Shown here piece by piece: positions 21,401 through 33,194 of a stretch of 64,000 nt of DNA. Each line of letters begins with the position of its first letter. The stretch's first letter is position 1. The stretch is from Zygaena filipendulae (lineage: Eukaryota; Arthropoda; Insecta; Lepidoptera; Zygaenidae): positions 10,323,001-10,387,000 of the forward strand of contig OU015671.1 in NCBI GenBank assembly GCA_907165275.2, given 5' to 3'. The translations under genes and the position numbers were made by a program. The notes beneath the pieces are model-generated. The model was not told the origin of the DNA. It saw nothing but the letters and a program-made list of their open reading frames with translations, and did no database searches.

Positions 21401-21925
21401 GTAACATTGGTAGTGATACAATATAGGATATTATAATGAAAAAATAAATGTGTAACATACCTATTTGTATAAATTTGCCAGGAACTCGGTATAAACGGCG
21501 AGGAACTAAATATAATGCTTGGCGTCGTGTCGTGGGCGACGTGCGGCGACGGCCGCAGTCGGGAGCGACGGAACCTAGAGGGCGGCGAGGATAAGGGGCA
21601 GGTATCCGGCTCGCAGGACCAATTCGAAGAACAATCGACGGCTACTACGGGATCGAAGGACCATCGAATCGATGAGATGCCGACATCGGCCTCGCAGGAG
21701 TTGAAGGACGAAACGACCACAGCCGGCTCCACGGACCATCTCCAGCAAATAGTTCTCACACAGAAGTACCGGGAGCAAGTCGGGCGGCGCGCCAAGGCGC
21801 TGCTCGACTGGGGCCGCGTGCTGTACCTGCGGGGCTGCGGGTTCGATGCCCGGCTGTGCCACTACGTGCCCACCACGGTCTCTCTGGAGAACCTGTGCAT
21901 CGTGGCCAAGAAGATCGATCCATAG
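18428..21925 (+). CDS. TRMT13: tRNA 2'-O-methyltransferase TRM13 (7 exons)
   Basis: Family members use SAM to 2'-O-methylate position 4 in the acceptor stem of certain tRNAs. Exons: 18428-18565, 18646-18683, 18912-19102, 19204-19398, 19849-20082, 20652-20773, 21482-21925; together 453 aa, close to the human protein. N-terminal CCCH-type zinc finger (CQYFVTRKKRLC...CGEH) is followed by a CHHC finger (CPYDPKH...H...C). The methyltransferase domain has SAM motif LELGAGKGQLSYY, AKHLCGAAMDYALRC and the family-specific TCCHHRC, SWATCG and C-terminal VSLENLCIVAKK. Two joins are uncertain: the exon 1 donor (AAG^GTTCTC, weak; an alternative GTGACA lies 9 bp upstream and would pair with an earlier acceptor) and the exon 4 acceptor (19204 or 19216). 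Start is the ATG at 18428. Exon 5 is extremely GC-rich. Confidence 0.93.
20322..20578. mobile_element. MITE family A, copy 3
   Basis: Left end CCTATGACCATAACACATCG, right end 'gttggccatagtgag', with the inner 'gcgcattatgggcaggaaatg' segment shared with copies 1 and 2. In TRMT13 intron 5, ending about 70 bp before exon 6. Confidence 0.55.
20879..21107 (+). mobile_element. tRNA-derived SINE
   Basis: Head GACCCGATTGGCGCAGTAGG carries a pol III A box, and GGGTACGATTCCC forms the B box. A tRNA-unrelated body ('gttccactttccagtctagg') and a short (ATT)n tail follow. In TRMT13 intron 6. Closely related to 27559-27804. Confidence 0.8.
21184..21282 (+). pseudogene. C-terminal scrap of a CR1/jockey-type LINE ORF2
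   Basis: An open frame ending at the TAA 21280-21282 reads FFANRVVTPWNGLPEEVFF..., the conserved tail of many LINE reverse-transcriptase ORFs (RVV.WN.LPEEV then a Phe-Lys-rich end). Only the last 30 or so codons remain: a 5'-truncated copy within TRMT13 intron 6. Confidence 0.75.
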
Positions 21926-21992
21926 CTATAAAGACACGGGAACATTCATGCCTCCAAAATGCATTTGGCACTAACATTTCTTATTAAATTTT

Positions 21993-21998
21993 AATAAA
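21993..21998 (+). terminator. Poly(A) signal of TRMT13
   Basis: AATAAA 68 bp after the TRMT13 stop codon, followed by a T-rich stretch. Confidence 0.75.
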
Positions 21999-21999
21999 G

Positions 22000-24190
22000 T
22001 TTTTAATTATTTATTGGATATTTCATTCCGAACCAAAATTTGGGAAACAATACAAAGGTATATAGTTATTAAATGAAAACCAACGAGTTTTGAAAATATA
22101 TTTCTGTATATTTATAAATGTAAATCAAATACAACTAAATATTATCTAATACACCTTTTCTTTTTACACAAACTAAATCGCATCTGGCGGGAGAACAGAG
22201 AACATCTCACGAAATTATGTGCTTGTAATAAAGAGGTATGTTTATAAAGATAAGGTAAACCGAGACCGGTCCAAATATTTTAGGTAAGACACTACTAATA
22301 AAAATCTCTCTACTTTGTTTCATTACAAGTTACGTGTTGAAGTTTGGGAGAAAGGGACGCCGCCGGTGCGTTTGAAACAGCCGCAGGCAACTGCTATAGT
22401 TTGTTGTAAAATAAAGGAGTAATTGCATAGATTTTATAAGAATACTCGTCCAAACCTAAATCTTGAAAGTAACAAAACGCGTTTAGGTGCGCGACCCAGG
22501 AGCGGCTCAAAAGCTCGCCTACGACCCGGCAGTATCCAGGATGTAAGCTTAATGAGGGACATACAGACAGTACTCGATTATAATATTTGGCAAAATATCT
22601 AAAAAAATACATTACTCATGAAAATTGACAGCGCAAAAAACCGACGTGCACCAACGTAAAGTAAAAGTAGGTAAACGTGCAGTCGCCACCCGCTGAAAAA
22701 TATCTTTTATGATTATTATTTAAAAAGAAATAAATAGGTACTAATTTTGGATGGCAACGTAAAACAAGAAACTGCCAAAAAAGGTTAATTTTACCATTAT
22801 CAAAAATTGCCATATCCTGTGATTTTTTTTAATTTGCGAGTATATTTACTAGTTACATGAATGCAGGAATTATTGAGAGCTTGAATATGTCCCTCGTTTA
22901 AAAACAATGTATCTATAACAAAGTGTTACAAAATAACACAACCTAACACCAAAAATGTAACAGAAGTGCCGATGTCAAATCATGTCTTTTACACATCGAT
23001 ACAAAATAAATAATGAAGTAATCTAAATGAATGATAACATATACATATTTTTATTACACAGTACACGTACATTTTTTACGCACAAAAAAAACTTCTGTGC
23101 GACTTTCTCAGTCAGCCTAAAGGAATGCGTGAGGAAAAAGACAACTGAAAATATCAATGTCAATGCGCATTAATTTAAGGAACAAAACATTTTTTTTTCA
23201 AAATGCTATTTATAAAAAGCTAATCATATAGTCAGTAACAAAAGGTGTCTATAATAATTTTTATACCTTATACTGAAGTAGCTAAGAGCTAAATTCGTAC
23301 GAAAGCATCTATCGTAAGTGGGTACCTACTTACAATCTTAAAACGGTTGTCGTTCAAATTAAAGTTCCTTTATATTACAATATTTACATTATATTTTTCA
23401 TTTTTAACCTTTTTAATTATCTCCTACTATTATTAGTTATTTATTGATAGTTTATTCACTCACAATGGATTGTGAATGTAGATGAGCAATCAACCCGGCT
23501 AATGGGATTAAGCCCGATAAAAGTCTGCCATTTTAGAGTTTAATCCCAATCTTCATTCAGGTTAGACTGTCCGTCTATAATTGTGAATATAATGCGGGAT
23601 CGTTGTACATTAAAACAATTAAAAGCAGATTTGCTCAGCCCAGCGCTGTGAGCGGCCGCGGCAGACAATGTACTAAAAATGCTCTTATAAAAATACAATA
23701 GGTACGGGAAATTCCGCGATTATAAAAAATTAAACAAGATTGTATTCGTCATGTTCGTAAATTCTAAATATTTTGTCATTAAGTATACATTTTTACAAAT
23801 ACATATAATATGGTGAAATTTTGGTCGTCACCCTGAGCCCACATGAATAAATAAAATGAAAAAAAAAAATATGGTAAAATATTCAAATGCAATGGATTTG
23901 TAGGTATATTGTCTGGGCCTTGGGCGTGGGACGAATAAAATTTTACCATGTACCTCCGTAGGTATAGGATTACAGAACGGCTCAGCAGTTTACGAACGTT
24001 ACCAGCTACAAATGGGGATAGAAAATAATTCTTATTTGTACAGTAATAGAGTTAAGAACCCATCGTCCGTCCGAGCGCCAGCACGCTCTCTCAGTCGATA
24101 TGTAGGCACTTTTCTCTAGTCGTACTAATAAGGATTACTTGATGTCTACATTCGAGCTTCGATTCTGACAAGACGCAGGTAATCCCCCGA
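22000..24190. other. Intergenic, no gene recognised
   Basis: AT-rich DNA between the convergent ends of TRMT13 and the ArfGAP gene. A weak inverted pair 'aatgagggacata' (about 22551) / 'tatgtccctcgtt' (about 22887) could mark an old MITE. Nothing else is supported. Confidence 0.4.
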
Positions 24191-24191
24191 G

Positions 24192-24925
24192 GCCGGCCCC
24201 ACACGTTGGCATCAACGTTACAACTAGTGGTAACTAGTGATAGTTGGAAATCATGTACCAAGTTTTTTTCAATCAGAGTTAGCAGAGAAAATTAGATTGC
24301 TGAGTGCAAAACATAAGACTTTTTTTGTTTTCTATACTAACATAATATCATACCCACTCTATGTTGGAAACATCCCATGAGCGTCGCGACACGACTTCGA
24401 CAGCCGTCAACACGCGGACACATGGTAGCGGCGGTGCGCATTCTTTTAATTCAATTCATTTAATCGCAAGAATATGGTACAGCGAGATGCCAGTTTATCT
24501 AGATATTTGACCGCATATTCGCCGTATTGGCGTGCAAATTTGGTAAGTTGCAAGTTTGTTAAACAATAAGTAGTTTATAAACAAGAACGTAACAAACTAA
24601 AACAGCACAAGATGTAGATCAGTGATACCTAGCTGGTAATAATATTAATAATAACTAGCTGTTCCACGCGATTTCACCCGCGTTAATTTCGGCGTTCCCG
24701 CGGAAATTCCGGATTACAATATAGCCTATTTTACTCAGGGATAAATCGTAACAAAGAAACAAAAAAATCAAATTTTTCCTCTTTATAATATTAGTATAGA
24801 TAAGGGTGTAAGTACCTAATAATAATATTGAAACCGTCACGTACTACCCAGCTGCCAGCGTCGAGGGCATTAACACTGATTCGTCAATTCACTGAACTGT
24901 ATCGGAGCCAACGTGTGGAGCCGGA
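24192..24925. mobile_element. Possible 730-bp element with GC-rich inverted ends
   Basis: GGCCCCACACGTTGGC near 24195 is answered by GCCAACGTGTGGAGCC near 24902. The interior is non-coding and itself hosts a Helitron-like insertion. No target duplication was identified, so the call is tentative. Confidence 0.4.
24655..24800 (-). mobile_element. Helitron-like element, minus orientation
   Basis: Starts A|CTAGCTGTTCCACGCG on the plus strand and ends AATATTAGTATAGA|T, the exact inverse of the plus-strand copies, with the paired 'cgcgatttcacccgcg' hairpin region. Confidence 0.65.
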
Positions 24926-24978
24926 GCCGGACACCAGGCTCTGTCCACACGGCGAGGATTTCGTTGCATCGGCAACCG

Positions 24979-25066
24979 CAGCCCCCTTAGCCAAGTTGAC
25001 AGTCTAAATTGTTATCGCTGTAGAACAAGAACGTAAGACGTATTGTCATGTCACGTGGTCACCTAA
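24979..25066 (+). mobile_element. Fragment of the MITE family at 58118-58289
   Basis: CAGCCCCCTTAGCCAAGTTG followed by a 'cacgtggtcac' core, matching the left half of the complete copy. The right terminus is absent. Confidence 0.5.
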
Positions 25067-25241
25067 AATAGGCCAATCAAATCAAATTTCCGGCACGTTC
25101 CTGGGCAATTCAACGCGAGAGCGCAGCGAGCGTCATGGAGTCTCTTGAGCCGGGAGCGGCCAGGGGCGGGATGAGGTGTTCTCTTACAGTAACTGGACAA
25201 ATTCGTGACCACGTGACACGATATGTTCCTCAGTTTACTTA

Positions 25242-25637
25242 GGGTATGTTCCGGTATTACTGATAGCACTGTAAGGTCGTCAATTTAGTATATTGCGAAG
25301 CCGTTCCCTTATGGTTAGCTATACTGGTTATTGTACAAAACGGAACGCAGGCCAGTATACTGTCATCCATGTCATTGTCATGTCACGCTGTCGACCACTC
25401 ATTGACGATCGGCCTAAGTGATTAATCAATCATTGGTCCGAGGTTGATCACGTGATCAAACCACTGAGAGCACCTAACTCCAAAACGTCTGCGCTCACAG
25501 TACGAAAATGGCGATGATTATGACGTCATACTGCTTACCCTAGGATACTGCGGCAGTATATTGTCCGCTACAACGGAACGAATTTCTCCTTACTGCGATG
25601 ATTGGGCCAGTGCTATAAGTAATAACGGAACAGACCC
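25242..25637. mobile_element. MITE family T with TTA target duplication
   Basis: Ends GGGTATGTTCCGGTATTACT and, reversed, GGGTCTGTTCCGTTATTACT, flanked by TTA (25239-25241, 25638-25640): a PIF/Harbinger-like signature. It contains TGACGTCA at 25521 and a CACGTGATC-like core. It ends 93 bp from the ArfGAP stop codon, so it is probably in that gene's 3' UTR. A second copy is at 40225-40623. Confidence 0.8.
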
Positions 25638-25729
25638 TTAGATTGTCAACTCGTCTGAAGGGGGTAGGATGGGGTAGGGTCACAGTGCTATATCGTACAG
25701 TGCGGGCGGCGCGGGGCTGGCGGCGGCGC

Positions 25730-28700
25730 TCAGTACCCGTAGCGCTCCTGGATGGAGGACACGACGCCGTTGGCCAGCGACGAGAGCCGCCCCGCCACGC
25801 GCGTCACGCCCGCGCGGACCGACTCGCGCACCTGCCGACATTCGTTCACGTGAGCAGTGGGCGTGTGGGCGCGTGTGGGCGCGTGTGGGCGCGCGTGGGC
25901 GCGCGTGGGCGTGCTACTCACGTCGTCGAGGTCGGGCGCGGAGACGGCGAAGGCGTTGGGCGCGGGGCGCGGCGCGCGCTCCCCGAAGTACTCCGCGGAG
26001 GAGATGCTCGAGCTGCCCTGGAAGCGCGACAGGTTCGCGTCGCGCGACCAGCCCGCCTCCTGCCGCACAGGCCACAGCACATGTATGCGACAGTCAGCGA
26101 CAGATATATATATTTTTTTTTATTCATAAAACCAACAGCGTAACACAGATTACAATACAATACAATACACAAGTGCAAGGCCAATTACAAGTCTTATAAT
26201 TCAAACAGTACCATTTATAATAACAGCAGTCAGATGTGGTGCAGAGTAACAATGACAATAATGAGACGAGATTTATATATAACAGGTATATGATGAGAGA
26301 TATTTATATCAATACTACACACCATACAGCACATATTACGTAGAGGTAAATATAGGTAAGTACAAGATAATGTCCATGAGAGAGTTGCATCGACCGACCT
26401 GTTCGCCGAAGAACTGCGCCGAGCTGATCGCTTTAGCGGAGCCGAACTTCTTCACGGCGGAGTCGTCGTCCGCGTCCGGCTTGTGGGCGCGCGGCTTGCG
26501 GGAGGCGGTGGGCGCGGTGGGCGCGGTGGGCGCGGGCGCGGCGCTGAACATGGAGTGCGTGGGGCGCGCCGGCTCGGGCGCCACCAGCTCCCAGCCGCCG
26601 GGCGGGCTGCCGCCCGCGCCCAGCATGCCGTCCAGCGAGCGCGGCGCGCCGAACGGCTCGTTGCTGCCGCGTACACAACAGGGCGCACAACTACAATGTG
26701 CTCAATTACGACCACTTTTGTGTAGTAACTAGTAAGTGATGGACTTGTCAACCATATTTAGTCATATAGATTAGTAAAAAATATAAAAATGTTGCGTGAC
26801 GTCACAACGTACTAGGTAAACTGCGCCCTTATTCACTATGACCAACATTCCTTGCCCATAACGTGACGTCACTGACCGCGAAAATCGCCATACAAACTGT
26901 CCAGTTAGTGACGTCACGCGAAATTTCAACTCAATGTATCACCGTTATTTTTGATGACGTAAAAAAAGAAAAAAATACGTGTCCAATATTTTTTATTTTC
27001 TACAAGTCGGGCTAAAAAAAAATTAGTCAACATGCCCATTGTGGGCGGTCTACGACTACACCCATGGCATACAGTTACCGTATCATGGTGAACACGGAGT
27101 TGAAGTCGTCGAGGTCGTCGAGGTGCGAGCGCCCTCCCTCCCCCCCGGCCGCACCCCCGGCCGCGCCCTCCTGCTCCACGGCGGTCATGGCGGACGTGGC
27201 CGAGTGCGACACGCCGCCCCTGCGGGCCGCACCCACACAAATGTGCTCATTGTATCATAACCACACGAGATATTAATACGATAAAGTCAAATGGGGTTCG
27301 AATTTTAATTAGAATTTCGTTTTTCTTTACTCCATACGATAATGTTCTTGTCACTAAAAATGGAGTTCTGAGAATGCATCAAAGGCTATAAAACATTTTT
27401 TCTTTTTTTAAACACTCGAACCTCAACGCTGACTTGACTCGGTTGTATCACTCAAAGCCTGTGCCAGAAAGGGCGAAGATAAAAACAATAACAACAACAA
27501 CTCAAGGCTGATTTTAATCAAAAACAAACTATCAGTTTGGTTTAGTTGGGGTTTTAAAATAATAATAATCCACAACACACAGATCTACTTGATTTCTCAG
27601 TAAGCTATTATTGGAAACCAAGCAAACGTGGTATATCCTAAATAGAATTACATAATATATTATATTATTAGATATACATACACGCCCAGACTGGAAAGTG
27701 GAACTCTGTGTTCATCACACAAAGTGCACTCCCACCGGGAATCGAACCCGGAACCTCTCGATTAGCGGGCAGGCATGGTGACCTACTGCGCCAATCGGGT
27801 CGTCAAAAAAAAACTAGAGAATAAATCTAAGGCTAGCGCCAGAGGGTGGTAGCCGGTAGCCGGTAGCCGGTAGCCGGTAGCCGGTAGCCGGTAGCCTGCA
27901 GGTGGGTACTAGGCAGGTACTGACTGTCGCGCGGCCCCGCTGGCGCCGGCGATGCCGAGCCGCTCGGCGCCGCGCGCCCCGCCGCCCGCGCCGCCCCGCG
28001 CGCCCCCGCCGGCGCCCGGCTCGCGGTACGCCAGCCGCAGCGACGCCACCTCCTGCTCCACGCTCTCCAGCGTCGCCTTGCTGGCCGCCGCCTTCGACTG
28101 CACACACACACACACACACACAAACAATAACCAAATATCTGTAAGATGCCTGGAAGAGATCAATTTATACTATACTAGCTCCGCGGGAAATCCGGGATAC
28201 AAAAGTACAATATGTGACTCGGCGCTACCGTAACTGTCTATTAATGAAAGAATTTTCAAAATCAGTTCAGTAGATCCAAAGATTACCCCCTACAACGTCA
28301 CAAACTCACAAACTTTAGCTCTTTATAATATTAGTAGAAAAGACCGTCTATGTACCTTGTCTAACATTTCAAGATCATTTGGAGAAAATTTGTGAAAATA
28401 TTTTTTTTATCTAGGTACCTAGGTACAATTACGAGTAACCTATCATGTACCCAAACTATAGGCATAGGGCTACTACTCTTAAAAATCTATTTAATATTAA
28501 TCAAATATTTACCTCAAACTTGAGTTTCTCAGCCATGATGGCCTCGCGTTCGATGTCGTCGAAGTTGGCAGTCACCTTGGTGGCGCCCAGCCCGCCCTTG
28601 CGCGCGCCCAGCTGCACACACACACGCACACACACACATACTAATATATAACATTTGTGTCAGCACAGGAACAATTAAATTATAATCAATCTTATACGTG

Positions 28701-31700
28701 CATAATATTATGTTGTAAGGTGCAAACTTGGTTGCAGTATAGTCATATTATAATTATTTGTCGCGGTAACATAATTTATGCACTTTGTGTACATAATCTA
28801 ACAGGCAAATAAAATTAAAATCATCCGTTAAATAACGTCAAAAATATATTGAGGATTATATTATGTAGGTATCTATCTATATATATAAAATCCTTTGTCC
28901 TGAAGGACTGATGGATCACCGCACAGCCTAAACCGCTGATCGTAGAGACCGAAACTTGGATGGTGTTTTCTTTGTATGACATAGGCATCCGATAAGAAAG
29001 GATTTTTGAAAATTCAACCCCTAAGGGGATGAAAAGGGGTTGAAAAGTTTGTATGGAACAATTCCGCGAGAACTTCGAAATTATCGCGGGTGAAACCGCG
29101 CGGCACAGCTAGTGTACGTATATGTATATAGCATTAGCATCTCACCCCGGGCCGCTTGGCAATGGGCTTCCTGCCGCCGAGCGCGGGGCGCGGCGTGTCC
29201 CCCCCGGCCGCGCCGCCCGGCCCCCCCGCGCCCGCGCCCCACAGCCGCGCCTCCGAGCTCAGCGTCTCCGCCTTAGGCGTCTCCCCCTGCACGATCACAA
29301 ACCTGTTCAGACACTACAAGCCGAGAGGCTGTGCGGTATTCCCGCTGTTCAAACCTAAGCGGATATAACGGATATAATGTGCCGCTGTGGATAGTTTAAT
29401 GGCCTGTTGATTCTCGCCCGGCTACTCGATCACTTCAGTGCGCCAGTGAATGAGAATACACTATATATGTGCACAATCAGTGGAAAATATCGTGACAGAT
29501 ATAGCGACATTAATATTATTGGCCTCACTCAACTAAGACAGACTAGAATTTGAATAGAGCTGTTTCGCAAAACCAAAAAGATACTGCCTAATTCGGTATG
29601 GTGCCGCGGTTCCACTGTAGCCCTATGGCTATAAATTTCTATAAATTTATACTATGTGCTACCCATAGCGATTGCGCCTTGTATCTGAATAAGGCTTTAC
29701 GATACAACTCTTGGTGATATAAAAAATTTATACCAATTTAATTCATTCAATATGAGGTATTTAAGTTTTTTTTGTATGTAGTAAGACTTAATATATAAAA
29801 TGAATTGATATATAATTATTATGGCTTTGTATATTGTGACACTAGAAATAGTTAGATAATTAACCTTTGCACACCATATTATTTAGTGCACTGTGGAGTT
29901 GTGATAAAAGATACCCCGCAGTGGTAGTAAGCAGTTAGGGAGCACAGAACTGTGTAGTTATCGATAGGTATTATTACTATTCATCGCACCAAAGAATTTA
30001 AACTTTCCACTAAGTAATAAAAAAAACCACAAAAATTACTATAAGATTTTAGCACACACACAAAAAATAAAAACAAATTATGAGTCATTAAAATACTAGT
30101 CAATGACTGTAGAAAATCAAATTAATGGCTATGTATGTAAATAAATTTTTAAAAATTATTTAAAGTTGATAAAAATTTTAAAATGGGTAAAAATTTAAAA
30201 AACTAAAACTACAACTAAAACTAAACTAAAACCAAAAAACAGCAGAGACATTCATGGATTATACACATTACATACTACACAACATCTAGAAATTATTGTT
30301 AAATATTTACCTACTTTGCAGATGGCACGAAAGGCGTGTCATCCTTTTTTTGACTGAATGTATGTGTACAAGTAAATATTTCAAACTTAGATGCACCAGA
30401 TCACCCAATCCTAATTTGTTCTCCTGTTGCGGGTCTGATTCCACATTTATATGTGTCGTATACAGACTTTGTGGTTAACCATTATAGTGTTCTCTTCGTT
30501 AATGATTGATTGTTGACATTATCTATGTTGTCTTTTGCATTATGTCTTTTGTACGAAAACCTAAATACGGAATAAATGTGATTCGATGTGAAATCGTGTA
30601 TATAATAATATGGAATAAGCATGACCCTTGTACATGATTACTTTTATACCAATTTATTTTTTTATATTGGACCATTGTGTGCATTATTTTTTTACAAATG
30701 GCTGAATGCACACCAGGCATGTCATTAATTCGTATGGCGCTTGGCACGAGAGTCAAGTCAAGAAATATTTGTTCACCAGTTTGCAAAATTGAGTTCCACC
30801 ACAAATCTGTTAAAACTGCTTTTTTGTAGAACTGTAAGAACAACAGCATTAGGTAAGGCTAAGCCATAAACTTCACGGTTTGGCTGATAGATTTAACAAG
30901 TCTTCATATTATTTTGCAAACTGGCCCCTCATAATACCTGCACAAATCAACTAGCACAGTGAAACTAGGATCTAGAAACTGAAAAAGTGTAATCTGAATA
31001 AAAATGTTACAAAAATATTATTTATTAAGCTACTTTTTAATAATGAATTTTATTAAAGCTGGTGGTACAAAACTATAAACAGTAGATATAATTATGATAA
31101 ATATGCATCATCCTATAAATGCATAATTTATTACTTTTAAGTTTAAAAAATAAACTTTAGCTTCAACCAGCTTTTTTAAATAATGACAATGCTGCAAGCA
31201 TGTTACCTGTGCTGTGTAAGCATGCTCATTAGTGTTAGCGTCTGTTGAATCACCGGAGTGCTCTGAAAACCAGTCTACCTCACGCTCCTTGCTCTCTTTG
31301 ATCTCGGCTGGTGTGTTTTCCACGTGCAGCTGTGGAGTGACACATAACAATTACACTAACAGCAGCTTCTATCCAGTTTACACAAAGAAAGAAAGAAAGA
31401 AAAGTTTATTTGCCAACACAATGCCTATAACACAAATGGTTGACTGCGACATCACACACATTTTACTGTGTGAAGTAGTGCTGGTTTTTGGCACAAAACT
31501 AAAAATTAACATTCTAAGTTTTCTTAAAAAAAAAGTTATGGTAACTAAATAATGATTCTACTCTCTCAAACGGGCACTTGACTAAGTCTACATTTCTGTA
31601 ATTAAACAACTTCCAGTTATTTACAATTGCTATTTTTTTTTATTATTTTTTTCATTTAACTTTACCAGGAATAATATGATTTTCTAATAAGAATTCCAAG

Positions 31701-32688
31701 ACACACCCTGTTTCCATATGTCTTCATAGCCTGTTCAGACAAGGCATTCAGTTTATCGCGGTACATCTGGGCCACACGGGAGCCATACTTCTGGCGTGCA
31801 TCTTCAGTTACCAAGCCATGTGTGCGGAAGAATTGGGTCTGAAAATTTTCACATATGGTTCAAAATACATTAATATGTGGGTGTCCAAGCTAAAAAGTAC
31901 AAGTTCTCAGCATTTAGTTTCAAAGATATATGAGGTTTTGTAAAGTTGGGTGAAAAAATTGTCTGTGATTTTAATTGATAAATGCTCAATTTTCTGAAAT
32001 TTCATATATCTTAATCTACAATAATATATCAAAATCTATGTAACAAGCGAGTAAAAGTGGTTTTTTTTTTCACCCGAATAGCCTTGTTTCATCATGCAAT
32101 TCTTTAGGTTGCAGTACATTACTAACTGCAGTGTCGGTAAATAAAACTATTTAAAGTTTTCAAGCAAATCAACTGGCTACACTACATTTAAACCCTCAAC
32201 ATGCTCACACCCCAAAATCTCCCAAGTATGAAGGTACCTATGGCAACATCGAGAAACCACAATAGGTAGAGCTTTAAATTCTACAGGAAGGTAGCATAAT
32301 ATTTAAGCTATCAGCCCTAAGTGGTAGGCAACTGTGTGCACATACAGCATTCGCGTTCCCGCCAAGTTGCATGTTCCTGAGCTGCTTCCAGGTCCAGTTG
32401 GTGTCGAGCTGCGTGGAGCGCACGAACGTGAGGTGCACCCCTAAGCTGCGGTGCACCGCGGAGCAGTCCAGGCATATGAACACCCCGTACGTCACAGACG
32501 ACCACGTAGGGTTCTTGGCGTCGCAGTCGAAACATACCTGCCGCAAGCACACAACGGTAATACAGTCACTGAATTATTGCTTTGTCACACTTCAGATTCT
32601 GAAAAATACATACTTTATTAGCTGGTATAGCCCGCAATCTTAGAAAAATCGCTTCAATATCGCTTTTACTAGGCCCCGAGTCAGCCAT
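25730..32688 (-). CDS. ArfGAP3: ArfGAP2/3-type ARF GTPase-activating protein (11 exons)
   Basis: Stimulates GTP hydrolysis on Arf1 and works with the COPI coat at the Golgi. Exons in order: 32688-32614, 32537-32346, 31838-31707, 31329-31207, 29286-29146, 28611-28513, 28097-27925, 27219-27079, 26663-26399, 26059-25922, 25831-25730; phases are consistent and give 526 aa, matching human ArfGAP2/3 length. The ArfGAP zinc finger is Cys27-X2-Cys30-X16-Cys47-X2-Cys50 with catalytic Arg55 ([10 protein letters not shown]). The middle part carries a basic coatomer-binding-like segment ([11 protein letters not shown]) and an Ala/Gly-rich stretch. The C-terminal GRM repeats are [15 protein letters not shown] and the related [11 protein letters not shown], followed by a terminal amphipathic helix ([16 protein letters not shown]). 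Exon 7 must use the donor CA^GTCAGT to keep frame. Ends 3.8 kb from TRMT13, convergent with it. The orthology call is strong; whether it is fly ArfGAP3 in name is by convention. Confidence 0.93.
26826..26866 (+). mobile_element. MITE family A terminal fragment
   Basis: CCCTTATTCACTATGACCAA followed by 'cattccttgcccataac', then an abrupt switch into the CRE-MITE. Confidence 0.5.
26864..27039 (-). mobile_element. CRE-MITE fragment in ArfGAP intron 8
   Basis: Carries TGACGTCA at 26864 and 26909, the 'atacgtgtccaatatttttta' block and the terminus 'gtcaacatgcccat'. A further octamer at 26797 lies just outside. Its left part is replaced by the MITE A fragment. Confidence 0.6.
27559..27804 (-). mobile_element. 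tRNA-derived SINE in ArfGAP intron 7
   Basis: Minus-strand head GACCCGATTGGCGCAGTAGG with A box, B box (GGTTCGATTCCCGG), and the 'ccactttccagtctgggcg' body; it ends in the 'agtagatctgtgtgttgtgg' block and an ATT-rich tail. The B box is better preserved than in the 20879 copy. Confidence 0.8.
27848..27896. repeat. 7-bp tandem repeat GGTAGCC, about 7 copies
   Basis: Perfect heptamer array just inside ArfGAP intron 7, about 30 bp from the exon 7 donor. Confidence 0.9.
28175..28337 (-). mobile_element. Helitron-like element, minus orientation
   Basis: CTAGCTCCGCGGGAAATCCG at the low end and CTTTATAATATTAGTAGA at the high end, with the shared 'ttcaaaatcagttcagtaga' core. In ArfGAP intron 6. Confidence 0.6.
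28871..29113 (+). mobile_element. Helitron-like element
   Basis: TCTATCTATATATATAAAAT start after A. The hairpin ATCGCGGGTGAAACCGCG lies near the 3' end and CAGCTAG precedes T. It lies in ArfGAP intron 5, ending about 30 bp from exon 5. Confidence 0.65.
29287..31206 (-). other. ArfGAP intron 4, nothing recognised
   Basis: A 1.9 kb AT-rich intron. Chance open frames only; no repeat with identifiable ends and no nested gene. Confidence 0.5.
31380..31555 (+). repeat. (GAAA)n-headed retroposon-like repeat
   Basis: 'aaagaaagaaagaaagaaaagtttatttgcc'-type start (written in part: AAAGAAAGAAAGTTTATTTG class) followed by about 150 bp ending in an A-rich stretch. This kind of unit is a frequent dispersed repeat in Lepidoptera. 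In ArfGAP intron 3. Confidence 0.35.
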
Positions 32689-33194
32689 TTTCGACGTGGT
32701 TCCGTTGATCGCGTTGTCAAATGTCATGCACAAATTAACTAGACTTATGTCATGTCAAAGACTGTCACTGAGGTTGCGTTCCACACGTAGACGGATTCTC
32801 CATCTACGGTTCCACAGTGGAAGCCATATTTTAAAAGAAGAAGAAGAAGAAGAACTTCTGACAAAACAACACCAGGTGGAGGTCGTAGCGAGTGGACGCC
32901 TGTCGCGTTTATTCGATATTTTCACCACCGTTCAGCAACCATTTACTTTTCCAAGAAAGAAGCTGGTTTTCGTGAGAGAATTGTGTTTTACCTTGGGGAA
33001 CAATCTAATACTGTCATGACTTTTATTGCTAAAAATACGTACATTGGCAGAATTAAATGCGATACATCAGGATAGATTGCCATAATTGAAGAAGCCCATG
33101 TTGCCTGATAACAAAACAATAAATAAAAATTGAAGAAGAAGACGAAGAAGCGCCAGCATTCACGCATCACGTTCCCGATGCACGCATTGTCATG

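Noticed and set aside
22550..22900. Inverted pair around 'gagggacata'
   Set aside because: Only about 12 bp match and the flanks show no duplication; insufficient for a MITE call.
25857..25920. (GTGGGCGC)n tract as a possible coding repeat
   Set aside because: It is in ArfGAP intron 10 between defined donor and acceptor; simple repeat.
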